Source: Kiloniellaceae bacterium (lineage in GTDB: Bacteria > Pseudomonadota > Alphaproteobacteria > Kiloniellales > J153). Taken from it: 64,000 nucleotides of DNA. Below the pieces are notes generated by a model that saw only the letters and a program-made list of their open reading frames with translations, was not told the DNA's origin and ran no database searches. The stretch covers positions 1 through 64,000 of the forward strand of contig JAJFGL010000044.1 of assembly GCA_021776135.1 (NCBI GenBank), written 5' to 3'. Below are positions 18,730 to 27,676 of this stretch, in pieces. The position numbers and the translations under genes are program-made. Positions within the stretch are counted from its first letter, which is position 1; every line of letters begins with the position of its first letter.

Positions 18730-19458
18730 ATGGGCGGTCCATGGAATAAGGAGCCAAGGCGCCCGGCGTCCGGGCGCCGTTGGATTGCATGGCTGGCGCT
18801 GGTTCTCGGCGTCACGGCGCTGGCCGCATTTCTGGTCTGGCGGTTTCCCGGCGCCCTCTACTCGGACTACGAGTGGGCGCGGCTGGTTTACTTGGTGGTG
18901 CTGCTCGTCCTGGTGTCGAGTGCGCTCCTGGCGCGCGGCAAGTTAAGGCTCAAGGGCGCCGCCAATGCGGCGGCTCTGTGGCTGGCCATCCTTGCGGTCC
19001 TGACGCTCGGCTATAGCTACCGCCAGGAGCTTGGCGCCATCGGCGGCCGAGTTCTAGGCGAATTCCTGCCCCACCGCGGCACCTTGGCCAGCGGCGAAAT
19101 CCGCTTCCCCGCCGGCCGCGACGGTCACTTCCGGATCGAGGCCTTGGTCAACGGCACGCCGGTGCGTTTCCTTGTCGATACCGGGGCCAGCGGTATCGTT
19201 CTGAGCCCCGCGGACGCCAGCCGAATTGGCTTCAACCCTGAAAGTCTCAGCTTCACGGGCTTCGCGGAAACCGCGAATGGAACCGTGCGCACGGCGCCGG
19301 TGCGCCTGGGCAGCCTCGAGATCGGCCCGATTCGCTTGACCGGCCTGACGGCCTCGGTCAATCGGGCGGCGATGCGCGGCTCGCTGCTGGGCATGAGTTT
19401 TCTAGAGCGCCTGGAGTCCTTCGAGGTCCGCGACGGTAGGCTGATTCTGCGCCCGTAG
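18730..19458 (+). CDS. Membrane-anchored retropepsin-like aspartic protease
   Basis: This 242-residue protein has three hydrophobic segments (about 18-38, 50-68 and 80-95) followed by a clan AA retropepsin domain. The catalytic motif is FLVDTGASGIVLS with Asp150, and the C-terminal LLGMSFLERL completes the single-domain pepsin half. Such proteins work as homodimers in the periplasm or at the inner membrane. It matches the TIGR02281-type clan AA proteases widespread in proteobacteria. It starts at ATG after GAAGGGGCGCC. It follows the pseudophosphatase gene by 35 bp and is convergent with the M48 protease. The substrate is unknown. Confidence 0.88.
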   Translation: MGGPWNKEPRRPASGRRWIAWLALVLGVTALAAFLVWRFPGALYSDYEWARLVYLVVLLVLVSSALLARGKLRLKGAANAAALWLAILAVLTLGYSYRQELGAIGGRVLGEFLPHRGTLASGEIRFPAGRDGHFRIEALVNGTPVRFLVDTGASGIVLSPADASRIGFNPESLSFTGFAETANGTVRTAPVRLGSLEIGPIRLTGLTASVNRAAMRGSLLGMSFLERLESFEVRDGRLILRP

Positions 19459-19474
19459 CCGCCAGCGAAGACGC

Positions 19475-20941
19475 CTACTCCGCGACGATCTTGACTTTCT
19501 GGCCTAGCCGCAGCTTGGCGTCCGGCCCCAGGCCGTTAAGTACCTGGAGACGTTGCCGTGCATAATTTTCAAAGGGCGCGCGCGCGGCCAGGGATTGCCA
19601 GGTCTCGCCGCCGCGCACCTTATGAATGCGCAGGCGCAAGGGCTTGATCGCCGCCGCCTCGTCCTTAGTCAGTTTGCGGAAGCTATAGGTCGTCTTGCGC
19701 AAACCCTCGGCCAAGGCCGCGCTCGATTCCGGGCGGATGACGAACAACATGCGATAGACGGTCTTGGCATCGTAGCGGATGGCGATCAGGCGTACGTCGC
19801 GCGGCCCGTGTTTCGTCTTCGCGTTTTTCCGCCCGGTCGCCGCCGCCATGCCGTTAATCTCAATCGCCTCGACATCGCGTAGCACCACCCCCTTGGCCCA
19901 GACCTGGGTCAGATAGGCAGTCATGGCCATCTTACCGCCCGACTTGGCGCGATCGAAGATAATCGCCGCCTCTTCCGGCCCGCGCGCGACCACGGCGCGG
20001 GGGCTGTTGGCGAGTTGAAACTTGGGCGGCACCTCGAAGGCGAAGCCGAGCTCGCCATGGAGGAACTTACGCCCGCGCACGATGCCCTGGTCCGGGTTGT
20101 CGCCATACAACATGGCGTCGATCTTGCTCAGATAGATGCCGCGCGCGCGCATGGGGTTCTTCACCGTCTTAATGCCGGCCTCGCCCATGGCCGCCTTGAC
20201 CCGGTCGGCGGTGCGCGGATGGGTCTGCATGATATTGAAGTCGTCGGCCTTACCCTCCCGGCCCGCCATGACAGCCGCCAAGCGGCTATCGGCCAAGAGG
20301 TTCTCCAAGAAGGTCGCCATGGCCGTGGGATCGTATCCGGCCCGCGCCAGGTAGCGGATGCCCAGCAGGTCGGCCTCGTGCTCCTGCTCGCGTGAAAAGC
20401 TTTTCAAGGCGATCCCGCCGATCGTCCCGGCGGCGTTCGCGGCCGCGTTGCCGAAAACGATGCCAAGACCCACTTGCGCGATACGGGCGGCCGTCGCCTG
20501 ACCGTAGCGTTCAGCGCTGTGACGGGCGGTGACGTGGCCTATTTCGTGGGCCAGAACCCCGGCCAATTCCGCTTCGTCGTCGGCCAGGGCCAAGAGGCCC
20601 CGGGTGACATAAACGTAGCCGCCCGGCAGGGCGAAAGCATTGACCACCGGCGTATCCAGGATCGTGAAGGTAAATTTCAAGTCGGGGGATTCAGAGGTTC
20701 GCGCCAGCAAGCCGCCGACGCTGCGGGCATAGGCATTGAGCGCGGGATTATCGTAAGCGCCGCCGAATTGGGGGACGATTTTTTCGTGCTCCCTGGCGCC
20801 GAGGGCGGCCTCGTCCTGGGCCGACATACCGCCGGTGAAAAAGGCGCGCCCGGTTCCCGGCGCGGTCTCGCACCCGGCCAAGACGGCGCCGAACGCCACT
20901 AAAGCCAAAACCGATGCCGCGTGCTTTAATCTCCCTATCAT
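19475..20941 (-). CDS. M48-family metalloprotease lipoprotein with C-terminal LysM-like region
   Basis: This 488-residue periplasmic Zn protease is BepA/YfgC-like and probably acts in outer-membrane protein quality control. The N-terminus is a lipoprotein signal ending at the lipobox VLAGC (Cys23). The catalytic motif HEIGHVTARH lies near residue 135 and the downstream Glu ligand in EQEHEADLLGI. Residues about 270-420 form a domain I do not recognise. The final ~50 residues (HKVRGGETWQSLA, LRLGQKVKIV) resemble a LysM peptidoglycan-binding repeat. The start overlaps the stop of the upstream nuclease gene by ATGA. Confidence 0.9.
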   Translation of the reverse strand: MIGRLKHAASVLALVAFGAVLAGCETAPGTGRAFFTGGMSAQDEAALGAREHEKIVPQFGGAYDNPALNAYARSVGGLLARTSESPDLKFTFTILDTPVVNAFALPGGYVYVTRGLLALADDEAELAGVLAHEIGHVTARHSAERYGQATAARIAQVGLGIVFGNAAANAAGTIGGIALKSFSREQEHEADLLGIRYLARAGYDPTAMATFLENLLADSRLAAVMAGREGKADDFNIMQTHPRTADRVKAAMGEAGIKTVKNPMRARGIYLSKIDAMLYGDNPDQGIVRGRKFLHGELGFAFEVPPKFQLANSPRAVVARGPEEAAIIFDRAKSGGKMAMTAYLTQVWAKGVVLRDVEAIEINGMAAATGRKNAKTKHGPRDVRLIAIRYDAKTVYRMLFVIRPESSAALAEGLRKTTYSFRKLTKDEAAAIKPLRLRIHKVRGGETWQSLAARAPFENYARQRLQVLNGLGPDAKLRLGQKVKIVAE

Positions 20942-21738
20942 GGGCCGATCGCCTCTAGCTGTTCGGGATGGGTTACCTCGATCATGGGTCCGTTATAAGA
21001 CTTTAACCAGCCGCGCGCGCGGACATTCCGATCCCGGTATGTCTCGAATTGAATATTTTCGGCTTCGAAGACCCGGCGCACTTTGGATGAGAGGGTGATT
21101 GTGAAATCTTCTCGCCAATCCTCGCCGAAGTTGAGATAGACACGCCCGCGCACCACCGCGACATCGCGCACCCGGCCCTCGACCAGCTCGAACCCGCCGA
21201 TGCGGCCCGCGGCTTCCCCGGGCGTGCGCACGGCGTAGAAGGGATGGGCCCAGATGCCGCGCCGCGCGGTGCGCGCCGCGCCTTCGAGCGCCAGCATCTC
21301 GGGCACCAGGGCACGGTTGTCGGCGAAGCTATAGACCCGCGCCATGCCCTGGCTCAGCAATTGGCCCTGGATCCAGCCGCCTTCGGCATCGAACAACTGC
21401 GCCAAGGCCCGGCCGTGGCGGTCGATGCGCGTGCCGCCATGGGCCAGGGTCAAGTTCCGGCCCAGGGTCAAGGCCGACAAGGCAAGCTTTGCCTCCCGCG
21501 CCAAGGGCCAAGCCTTGAAACCGGCCCGTCCCAGGGGCAGTTTGGGCGCTTGAATGCCGACCAAGCGGACTTGGCGGCCATCGTCAAGCACCAGGGTATC
21601 GCCATCGACGATCTCAACCGCCCTGGCCAGGCCGCCATCCTTAAGCCCGGCGGGAAGGGACGCGCCCTGGCCCGCGGCCGGAATCGCCACCGCGAAAACC
21701 AGGAGCGCCAGCGTGAATTTACATGACCGAATCCGCAT
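20938..21738 (-). CDS. Secreted thermonuclease-family (SNase) nuclease
   Basis: This 266-residue protein carries a staphylococcal-nuclease-like OB-fold. A signal peptide covers roughly residues 1-25 (RSCKFTLALLVFAVAIPAAGQGA). The core signature VDGDTLVLDDGRQVRLVGIQAPK lies at about 44-66, split here as IVDGDTLVLDDG and VRLVGIQAP. A Glu within AREAKLAL and an Arg in DRHGRALAQL sit at expected places. The frame is open to 21891, but I choose ATG 21738 because it begins the signal peptide. It is divergent from proline iminopeptidase and coupled to the M48 protease gene. A secreted or periplasmic nuclease is inferred. Confidence 0.85.
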   Translation of the reverse strand: MRIRSCKFTLALLVFAVAIPAAGQGASLPAGLKDGGLARAVEIVDGDTLVLDDGRQVRLVGIQAPKLPLGRAGFKAWPLAREAKLALSALTLGRNLTLAHGGTRIDRHGRALAQLFDAEGGWIQGQLLSQGMARVYSFADNRALVPEMLALEGAARTARRGIWAHPFYAVRTPGEAAGRIGGFELVEGRVRDVAVVRGRVYLNFGEDWREDFTITLSSKVRRVFEAENIQFETYRDRNVRARGWLKSYNGPMIEVTHPEQLEAIGP

Positions 21739-21787
21739 GGGATATAGACTACCCCGATTGACCGAGCCGCGCATACGAGACCAGCCC

Positions 21788-22738
21788 ATGCCTGAACACG
21801 AGTTATTCCCCCCGATCGAGCCATTCGAGACCGGCCGCATGGCGCGCGGGGAGCCGCATGTCATATATTGGGAAGTCTCGGGTAATCCCAAGGGCGCCCC
21901 GGTGGTCTTCCTGCACGGGGGTCCGGGCGCCGGCGCCGGGCCCGATCATCGCCGGTTTTTCGACCCCGCCCACTACCGGATCGTGATTTTCGATCAGCGC
22001 GGGGCCGGGCGCTCGACTCCCCTGGGCGAGATCGCCAACAACACGACCCAGGATCTGATCGGCGATATCGAAGCCCTGCGCGAACATCTGGGCGTGGAGT
22101 CCTGGCTGGTTTTCGGCGGCTCCTGGGGCTCGACCCTGGCGCTGGCCTATGCCCAGGCCCAGCCGGCGCGGGTTTCCGGCCTGATCCTGCGCGGCATCTT
22201 CCTGTGCAGCCGCGAGGAGATCGACTGGTTCCTCTATGGCATGCGATGGATATTTCCCGAATCCTGGCGGCGCTTGACCGATCCGGTTCCCGAGGCCGAG
22301 CGCGGCGACCTTCTGAGCGCCTATCACCGGCGCTTGACCGACCCCGACCCGGCGGTGCACATGCCCGCCGCCCGGACTTGGAGCACTTACGAGGGCGCGT
22401 GCTGCACTCTGCTGCCCAGCCCCGATACGGTGGCGTCCTTCGCCCGCGACACCATGGCCCTGGGCCTGGCGCGGATCGAGGCCCACTACTTCAGCAACCG
22501 TATATTCATGGAAGACGGGCAACTCTTGCGCGATATCGAGCGGATTCGCGGAATCCCCTGCGTCATCGTTCAAGGCCGTTACGATATCGTCTGCCCGCTT
22601 GCCACGGCGGACTCTCTGCATCATGCTTGGCCGGAGGCCGACTACATCATCGTGCCCGACGCCGGGCATTCGGCCATGGAACCGGGAATCCGGCGGGCGC
22701 TGGTCGCGGCCACGGAAAAATTCAAGGCTCATGCCTAA
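21788..22738 (+). CDS. pip: Proline iminopeptidase
   Basis: This 316-residue alpha/beta hydrolase releases N-terminal proline from peptides. The oxyanion loop HGGPGAGAGPDH is followed by FDQRGAGRSTP and the nucleophile elbow VFGGSWGSTLALAYA. The catalytic His is in VPDAGHSAMEPG near the C-terminus. The open frame extends upstream to 21554, but that part is antisense to the nuclease gene; ATG 21788 starts the family-typical length. It could be co-transcribed with the PagL-like gene 46 bp downstream, although no functional link is obvious. Confidence 0.93.
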   Translation: MPEHELFPPIEPFETGRMARGEPHVIYWEVSGNPKGAPVVFLHGGPGAGAGPDHRRFFDPAHYRIVIFDQRGAGRSTPLGEIANNTTQDLIGDIEALREHLGVESWLVFGGSWGSTLALAYAQAQPARVSGLILRGIFLCSREEIDWFLYGMRWIFPESWRRLTDPVPEAERGDLLSAYHRRLTDPDPAVHMPAARTWSTYEGACCTLLPSPDTVASFARDTMALGLARIEAHYFSNRIFMEDGQLLRDIERIRGIPCVIVQGRYDIVCPLATADSLHHAWPEADYIIVPDAGHSAMEPGIRRALVAATEKFKAHA

Positions 22739-22784
22739 GACTCGCGCCTAAGATTCGCGCCACGACTACGCTGGGGGAAGCGGA

Positions 22785-23291
22785 ATGAAGTTTTTATACT
22801 TGGCCCTGATATCGGCCGTTCTCCTGGCCACCCCGGCGCGCGCGGAACCGGGCGCCGATATTGGAAACCTGGTATTGAGCCTGGGTTATTCCGATTTCGA
22901 CCAGGGCAACAACGACGCCGCGAATTTCCGCCTCGACTACCGCCACGATGAAGGCTTGTACTTCCTCAAACCCTGGATCGGTATCGAGGCGACCAACGAA
23001 GGCGCGGTCTGGGGCGGCGCCGGCTTGTATGCCGATCTGCCGCTCTACGACCGGGTGTACCTGACCGCCAGCACCGGCATCGGCGGCTACAGCCAGGGCG
23101 GCGGCAAGGACCTGGGCCACACCCTGGAATTCCGCTCCACGGGCGAGGTGAGCTTCCGCTTCGACAACGGCGTGCGCCTGGGCGTGTCCATCAGCCACAT
23201 CTCCAACGCCAGCATCGGCGACATCAACCCAGGCGTAAACATCCTCAGCGCCGTCTACATGGTCCCCCTAGGCAACCTGATCCCAGATTGA
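22785..23291 (+). CDS. PagL-like lipid A 3-O-deacylase (acyloxyacyl hydrolase family)
   Basis: This 168-residue outer-membrane beta-barrel protein resembles PagL, which removes the 3-O acyl chain from lipid A. A signal peptide ends at ARA (about residue 20). Alternating hydrophobic strands follow, with several aromatic girdle residues. The catalytic His-Ser pair is recognisable in SISHISNASIGDINPGVN near residue 143, which matches PagL's HxSNA...NPG motif. The start is ATG 22785 after GGGGGAAGCGG. The length fits PagL (about 170 with signal). The overall family is diverse, so the exact bond cut is inferred. Confidence 0.82.
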   Translation: MKFLYLALISAVLLATPARAEPGADIGNLVLSLGYSDFDQGNNDAANFRLDYRHDEGLYFLKPWIGIEATNEGAVWGGAGLYADLPLYDRVYLTASTGIGGYSQGGGKDLGHTLEFRSTGEVSFRFDNGVRLGVSISHISNASIGDINPGVNILSAVYMVPLGNLIPD

Positions 23292-23300
23292 GGAGGAGGC

Positions 23301-23377
23301 GTCCCCGTAGCTCAGTCGGATAGAGCGACAGATTCCTAATCTGTAGGCCGCAGGTTCGAATCCTGCCGGGGACACCA
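23301..23377 (+). tRNA. tRNA-Arg(CCT)
   Basis: This 77-nt cloverleaf has a 7-bp acceptor stem (GTCCCCG with CGGGGAC), D arm GCTC...GAGC, anticodon stem ACAGA/TCTGT with loop TTCCTAA (anticodon CCT at 23335-23337), T arm GCAGG-TTCGAAT-CCTGC, discriminator A and an encoded CCA. It reads AGG codons. It stands alone between the PagL-like gene and phnN; no integrase gene is next to it. Confidence 0.97.
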
Positions 23378-23396
23378 GTTACGTGAAAATCTTCGC

Positions 23397-23957
23397 TCAC
23401 GCGGCGGCGGCGCGCAGGCCTTGCAGGATGCGCAGGAATTCCTCGACCGCATGGGCCGGGTCACGGTCGTTCATGAGGGCGATGACGTCGGGCCCCTTTA
23501 GGTCGAAGGCCGCCGCCCGGGACAGCCTTCCCGCGGCCTCGGCGTGGGTTTCGCGGCCACGCGCGGCCAGGCGGCGGTGCAGCGCGGCCTCGGGCGCGCT
23601 CACATGAACGATCGCCAAGTTGGCGTAGCGCGCCCGCGCCTCGGCGACGATGCCGCGCGAGGCATTGACCACCACGATGCGCCCGGCGGCGAGGCTATCC
23701 TCGATCCCGCGCGGGACGCCGTAGCCGAGATTGTGGGCCCGCCAGGACAGCGCGTAAGCCCCCTGGGTTTGGCGTTCGGCGAAGTAGGCCTCGGAGACCG
23801 CGATGTGATGCTCGGCGCGGTCGCCGGCGGGCCGGGTGATCTCGCGCTGGGGAAAGACATAGCGGTCTTGCCCGGCCAAGGCCGTCCGGGCGTGCCGGAT
23901 CATGGTATCCTTGCCGGCGCCCGAAGGCCCGACAACCAGGGTCAAGATTCCCAACAC
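23397..23957 (-). CDS. phnN: Ribose 1,5-bisphosphate phosphokinase (PhnN)
   Basis: This 186-residue P-loop kinase converts ribose 1,5-bisphosphate to PRPP, the last step of C-P lyase phosphonate breakdown. The P-loop is VVGPSGAGKDTMI, followed by FPQREITRP (PhnN-type substrate loop), LSWRAHNLGYGVP and VVNASRGIVAEAR. It resembles guanylate kinases but has the GAGKD variant typical of PhnN. I use GTG 23957, with AGGGAG upstream; the frame is open to a TTG at 23987. It is an orphan here: no C-P lyase genes are adjacent, and the phn transporter is 16 kb away. It ends close to the tRNA. Confidence 0.88.
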   Translation of the reverse strand: MLGILTLVVGPSGAGKDTMIRHARTALAGQDRYVFPQREITRPAGDRAEHHIAVSEAYFAERQTQGAYALSWRAHNLGYGVPRGIEDSLAAGRIVVVNASRGIVAEARARYANLAIVHVSAPEAALHRRLAARGRETHAEAAGRLSRAAAFDLKGPDVIALMNDRDPAHAVEEFLRILQGLRAAAA

Positions 23958-24040
23958 GGTCCAAACCGCTCCCTTGGCGCGGCCCAAGGGCCGCCAATCG
24001 CGCTAAGATCTAGCGCCCGCGCGGTGAATAAATCGTGACT

Positions 24041-24715
24041 TTATCGGGTTTTTTCGGTAGCGGCGGCGCCCGTGACCAGGGTCCATTCGACCAGACGGCG
24101 CAAGACCTTGCCCAGGGCCTCGTCGAAGGCCGCGATAACCGCGGGCATCGAATCCGACTGGGCCGGCACCCGGGCCTCGAAGGTGGCCGAGCCGATAATG
24201 GCGCGGCGCGGCTGCTGCACCAGGCGCGCGGCCAAGACCACATGACCGCGCGGCGGGCCGCCATTGAAGTATTCGATCTGAAACTCCCGCAGCTCCGTCC
24301 TCAAGATAAAGTCGGCGCGCAAGCCCACCACATCGCGCCCGACCGCGACGATGCGATCCGAATTCTCGAAAGATTCGATCATCAGGGTCTGGATCATCTG
24401 CGGCAGGCGGTCCGACCATTCCGCCCGGGCATAGTATTCGATCTGCAGGCGCGCGCGCTGCAAGGCGATGCGCGTGGTATCGATCCCGGCGTTGGCCCGG
24501 GGCGCATCCAAAACCAGTTGCCAATCGACGCGCGGCAAGTCGTCGTCAAAGGTGCTTTTGGGCGACAGGCGGTATAGTTCCGCCGGCGGCCCCTGGCCCG
24601 GAACCGGCAACTGGCACGCCGCCAAGCCCGCCAAGGGGGCGGCCAGGACCAGCTTCAGAGCCCGCCGGCGCAACGGCAGGAAACCGCTTGGAGAAATCAG
24701 GTCACCTTGTTTCAT
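24041..24715 (-). CDS. ABC-transport auxiliary lipoprotein (PqiC/DUF330 family)
   Basis: This 224-residue lipoprotein is the last gene of the mla-type operon. The signal has an RRR stretch, a hydrophobic core and the lipobox LAGLAAC. The mature region contains YRLSPKSTF and WQLVLDAPRANAG, features of the PqiC/DUF330 family of outer-membrane partners of MCE transporters. The ATG at 24715 overlaps the MCE gene stop by 14 bp. It probably anchors or gates the periplasmic MCE tunnel at the outer membrane. Confidence 0.85.
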   Translation of the reverse strand: MKQGDLISPSGFLPLRRRALKLVLAAPLAGLAACQLPVPGQGPPAELYRLSPKSTFDDDLPRVDWQLVLDAPRANAGIDTTRIALQRARLQIEYYARAEWSDRLPQMIQTLMIESFENSDRIVAVGRDVVGLRADFILRTELREFQIEYFNGGPPRGHVVLAARLVQQPRRAIIGSATFEARVPAQSDSMPAVIAAFDEALGKVLRRLVEWTLVTGAAATEKTR

Positions 24716-25730
24716 AACCCTGTTGCCGGTTGCCAAAGAAAAAACGGGCCGGGTCGCGTTCGATATCCGTGGTCACCCGGTTAAGCGCGACCACGAGGTC
24801 GCGCATTTCAATAAGCAGGACGGAGAGTTCGGACAAGCCGGTCGAGGTGAAATCGCGAATCCCCTCCCGGTTCTCGTTGACCAGTTCCTTCACTTCGCCG
24901 CTCAAGTCCGTGAAGCTTTTCGCGGTCCCGCGTAAATCCGCGATCAGGGCGAGCGCGTCCGCCGCCGTGGCGGTGACGGAACGATCGATACCCACCGCCA
25001 TGAGATCGACCGAGGTCAAGGTGCCATCCAGTTTTTGCACCAGCTTGGATCCGTCCGTCTTCAAGGTCTCGGCCATGTCCTCCAGGGCGCTGGCGGTGCC
25101 GCGCAGGTGCGCCATGGTGGCGCCGGCATCGGCGATCAGGTTTCCGATGTCGTCCTTGCGTTCGGCCAGGGTATCGGTGAAGCCGCGCGTGTTGGCGAGG
25201 ATGGCGCCAAATTCCGCCCGGTTGCCGTCGTTCAAAATATCGTTCGCCCGCGCCAGCAGAAGATTGACTTTTTGGACCAATTCCGGCGCCCCCTCCAAGA
25301 CCAGCTGGAGGGTGGAGGGACGCGAGGCGATGACCGGGCGGCGCTGCCCCTTCAATAATTTCAAGGGCGGCGAGCCGACCGTGGTTTCGCCGAGCAGGAC
25401 ATACAACCCGCCGGTCAAACCTACTATTTCCATAGTCGCGACGGTGTCGCCGCTAACCGGCGTTTGCGATTCGACCTCGATGGTCACCGTGACCCGGTCG
25501 GGACGCGCGGCATTCAGCCTTACGTCGATCACCTCGCCCACGCCGACCCCGCGGTAGCGCACGGGCGACCCGACCGCCAGACCGGTGACCGAACCTTGGT
25601 AATGAATATCGTAGCGCGCAAATTGCACGTCGAACTGAAACTTAGCCAGCCATAGCACAAAAGCGACCAGCCCGACCGCGATCGCGATAACGAAGCCGCC
25701 AACCAAGAGATAGTTCGCCCTGGTTTCCAT
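24702..25730 (-). CDS. MlaD-family MCE substrate-binding protein
   Basis: This 342-residue periplasmic protein has one N-terminal membrane anchor (about 8-28), then an MCE domain (about 38-120, with YDIHYQGSVTGLAVGSPVRYRG and VGLTGGLYVLL). A long helical tail follows to residue 320 with heptad-like spacing, expected to form the hydrophobic needle or collar of the hexamer. It shuttles phospholipid or another lipid between membranes. ATG 25730 follows the ATPase gene by 3 bp. Confidence 0.92.
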   Translation of the reverse strand: METRANYLLVGGFVIAIAVGLVAFVLWLAKFQFDVQFARYDIHYQGSVTGLAVGSPVRYRGVGVGEVIDVRLNAARPDRVTVTIEVESQTPVSGDTVATMEIVGLTGGLYVLLGETTVGSPPLKLLKGQRRPVIASRPSTLQLVLEGAPELVQKVNLLLARANDILNDGNRAEFGAILANTRGFTDTLAERKDDIGNLIADAGATMAHLRGTASALEDMAETLKTDGSKLVQKLDGTLTSVDLMAVGIDRSVTATAADALALIADLRGTAKSFTDLSGEVKELVNENREGIRDFTSTGLSELSVLLIEMRDLVVALNRVTTDIERDPARFFFGNRQQGYETR

Positions 25731-25733
25731 ATC

Positions 25734-26534
25734 TCAGTCTATACTCTCTAAACGAACCGCGGTGTTCGCGGCGGCGCGGCCGCGCGGTCCGTTGAAATAA
25801 TCTTGGATCCAGGGGTCCGGTTCACGCAACAAAGCCTCGATGGTGCCAAGCTTAACACGTTTGCCGGTCAAAACCGCAACCCGGTCGCAGATGGCGTAAA
25901 GGCTGTCGAGATCGTGGGTAATCATAACCACGGTCAGGCCAAGCGCGCGTTGCAGTTGCCCGATCAAGTCATCGAAACGCGACGCGCCGATGGGATCCAG
26001 CCCCGCCGTCGGTTCGTCCAGAAACAGGATTTCCGGGTCCAAGGCCAGGGCCCGGGCCAGACCGGCGCGCTTTCGCATACCGCCGGAAAGTTCGGAAGGA
26101 TACTTATTGGCGGCTTCCGGCGGCAGGCCGGCCAGGGCCAGCTTGATGCCGACCAGATCGCGGCGCAGAGCGTGACTCAGGTTACTATGTTCCTTCAAGG
26201 GTACTTCGACGTTCTGCGCCACGGTCAGGGAACTGAACAGCGCGCCGTCCTGAAACAGAAGACCCCAGCGCCGCTGCAAGGCGCGCCACCCGGCATCGTC
26301 CAGCGCGGCGGTATCCTGGCCGAAGACCTCGATCCGGCCCGAGGCGGGGCGCATGAGCCCGACAATCTCGCGCAAGAGGACGGACTTACCCGTGCCGGAG
26401 CCACCGACTATCCCGATAACCTCGCGCGCCCTGATATCGAGATCGAGATTCTCATGGATAACCTGGGCGCCGAAGCGGGTGGTCAAATCCCTGATCCGGA
26501 TGATCGGCGGGTCGCGGTCGCGGTGCGGGTCCAT
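25734..26534 (-). CDS. MlaF-type lipid ABC transporter ATP-binding protein
   Basis: This 266-residue ATPase has Walker A GGSGTGKSVLL, signature LSGGMRKRAGLARAL and Walker B ILFLDEPTAGLDP. The GGMRKR variant and the GLLFQDGALFSSLTVAQNV loop are typical of MlaF/Ttg2A. It begins at ATG 26534, 6 bp after the permease stop, and is followed within 3 bp by the MCE gene. It powers lipid movement through the adjacent permease. Confidence 0.93.
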   Translation of the reverse strand: MDPHRDRDPPIIRIRDLTTRFGAQVIHENLDLDIRAREVIGIVGGSGTGKSVLLREIVGLMRPASGRIEVFGQDTAALDDAGWRALQRRWGLLFQDGALFSSLTVAQNVEVPLKEHSNLSHALRRDLVGIKLALAGLPPEAANKYPSELSGGMRKRAGLARALALDPEILFLDEPTAGLDPIGASRFDDLIGQLQRALGLTVVMITHDLDSLYAICDRVAVLTGKRVKLGTIEALLREPDPWIQDYFNGPRGRAAANTAVRLESID

Positions 26535-26540
26535 GGCCGG

Positions 26541-27674
26541 CTAAATTTTCAAATACGAGAACATGATCGAGAACATGGCGTCGAGCACGATAACCAGGAA
26601 CACGCCCTCGACCACGGCGCGGGTGGTCTGCCGGCCGACCGATTCGGCGCTGCGCGAGACTTTCAAACCTTCGTAGCAACCGACCAGGGCGATAATGAAA
26701 CCGAAGATAGGCGCCTTGAGTATGCCGATCCAGAACGACCACAGGGAGACCGCTTCGCTGAGTTGCCGGGCAAAGCGCACGAAGGAAATATCCAGTACCG
26801 CGGTGGCCATGACCGCGCCGCCCAGCAAGCCCATGATGTCGGCATAGAAGGTCAGCAAGGGCATGGCCACGACCAGCGCCAAGACCCGCGGCGCGACCAG
26901 AACCTCCATGGGATCGAGCCCGATGGCGCGCATGGCGTCGACTTCCTCGTTCACGGTCATGGTGCCGATTTGCGCGGTGAAGGCGGAGCCGGAGCGCCCC
27001 GCGACCATGATCGCGGTCAGCAGTATAGCCATCTCGCGCAGAACTCCGACGGCGACCAGGTTGACGGTGAATATCTGAGCCCCGAAACGCGCCAATTGGT
27101 CGGCGCCCTGATACGCCAACACGACGCCGATCAGGAACGAGATCAAGCCCACGATGGGCAGGGCGTTCAGGCCGGTCTGCTCCAATTGGCTGAACAGGGC
27201 GGTCCAGCGCAAACGCCACGGCCTGACCGCCAAGCGAAACAGGATGACCACCGTGTGGCCCAGGAAGTTGGTTAGATCCCGCGCCTCGCGCCCAACGAAG
27301 AAGGTCGCCGCGCCGAGCCGTACGATCACCGCGATCAGGGCATTTTCCGGCGCCGGCGCCGGCAGGCCGGGGCTATCGGTCTTGGCCACGGTCTCGATCA
27401 AGCCGGCGGTCGCCGCGCTGGCGCCGATGATGTCGGCCTCCAGGCCCAGGGCGCGGAAATGCTTGACCGTCTTGATCACCAGCCACGCGCCGGCGGTATC
27501 CATTGCCTCGACCGCGGCCATGTCCAACTCGACCCGGCGCGCATCGCCGTGCGGCGTGGCGCCGAGCGCCTCGGCCTGGGCGCCGATTCGCTGCGTGATC
27601 CAGGGGCCGCCAAGCGCCAGCAAGAGCGTGCCGGCATGCTCCTTGGCCTCGACCCAGGGAGTTTCGCTGGGCAC
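26541..27674 (-). CDS. MlaE-family lipid ABC permease with N-terminal STAS domain
   Basis: This 377-residue inner-membrane permease has an N-terminal STAS-like domain of about 100 residues (VELDMAAVEAMDTAGAWLVIK) joined to the MlaE core (FVGREARDLTNFLGHTVVI, GRSGSAFTAQIGTMTVNEEVDAMRAIG, LVAPRVLALVVAMP). In E. coli the STAS protein MlaB is separate; here it is fused. I start at GTG 27674 because GGAGG lies 8 bp upstream; the frame is open to 27752. The stop of the upstream osmC-type gene is only 2 bp away, so translation is coupled. Confidence 0.92.
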   Translation of the reverse strand: MPSETPWVEAKEHAGTLLLALGGPWITQRIGAQAEALGATPHGDARRVELDMAAVEAMDTAGAWLVIKTVKHFRALGLEADIIGASAATAGLIETVAKTDSPGLPAPAPENALIAVIVRLGAATFFVGREARDLTNFLGHTVVILFRLAVRPWRLRWTALFSQLEQTGLNALPIVGLISFLIGVVLAYQGADQLARFGAQIFTVNLVAVGVLREMAILLTAIMVAGRSGSAFTAQIGTMTVNEEVDAMRAIGLDPMEVLVAPRVLALVVAMPLLTFYADIMGLLGGAVMATAVLDISFVRFARQLSEAVSLWSFWIGILKAPIFGFIIALVGCYEGLKVSRSAESVGRQTTRAVVEGVFLVIVLDAMFSIMFSYLKI

Positions 27675-27676
27675 GC

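Noticed and set aside
23301-23377. tRNA-Arg as an integration site of a mobile element
   Set aside because: No integrase, no duplicated tRNA 3' end and no composition shift are visible on either side.
25803-27275. A 490-codon rightward open frame opposite the mla-type genes
   Set aside because: It is the GC-driven mirror of the MlaF/MlaE coding strand, has no domain pattern and is rich in Gln, His, Asp and Arg, as expected of an antisense reading.
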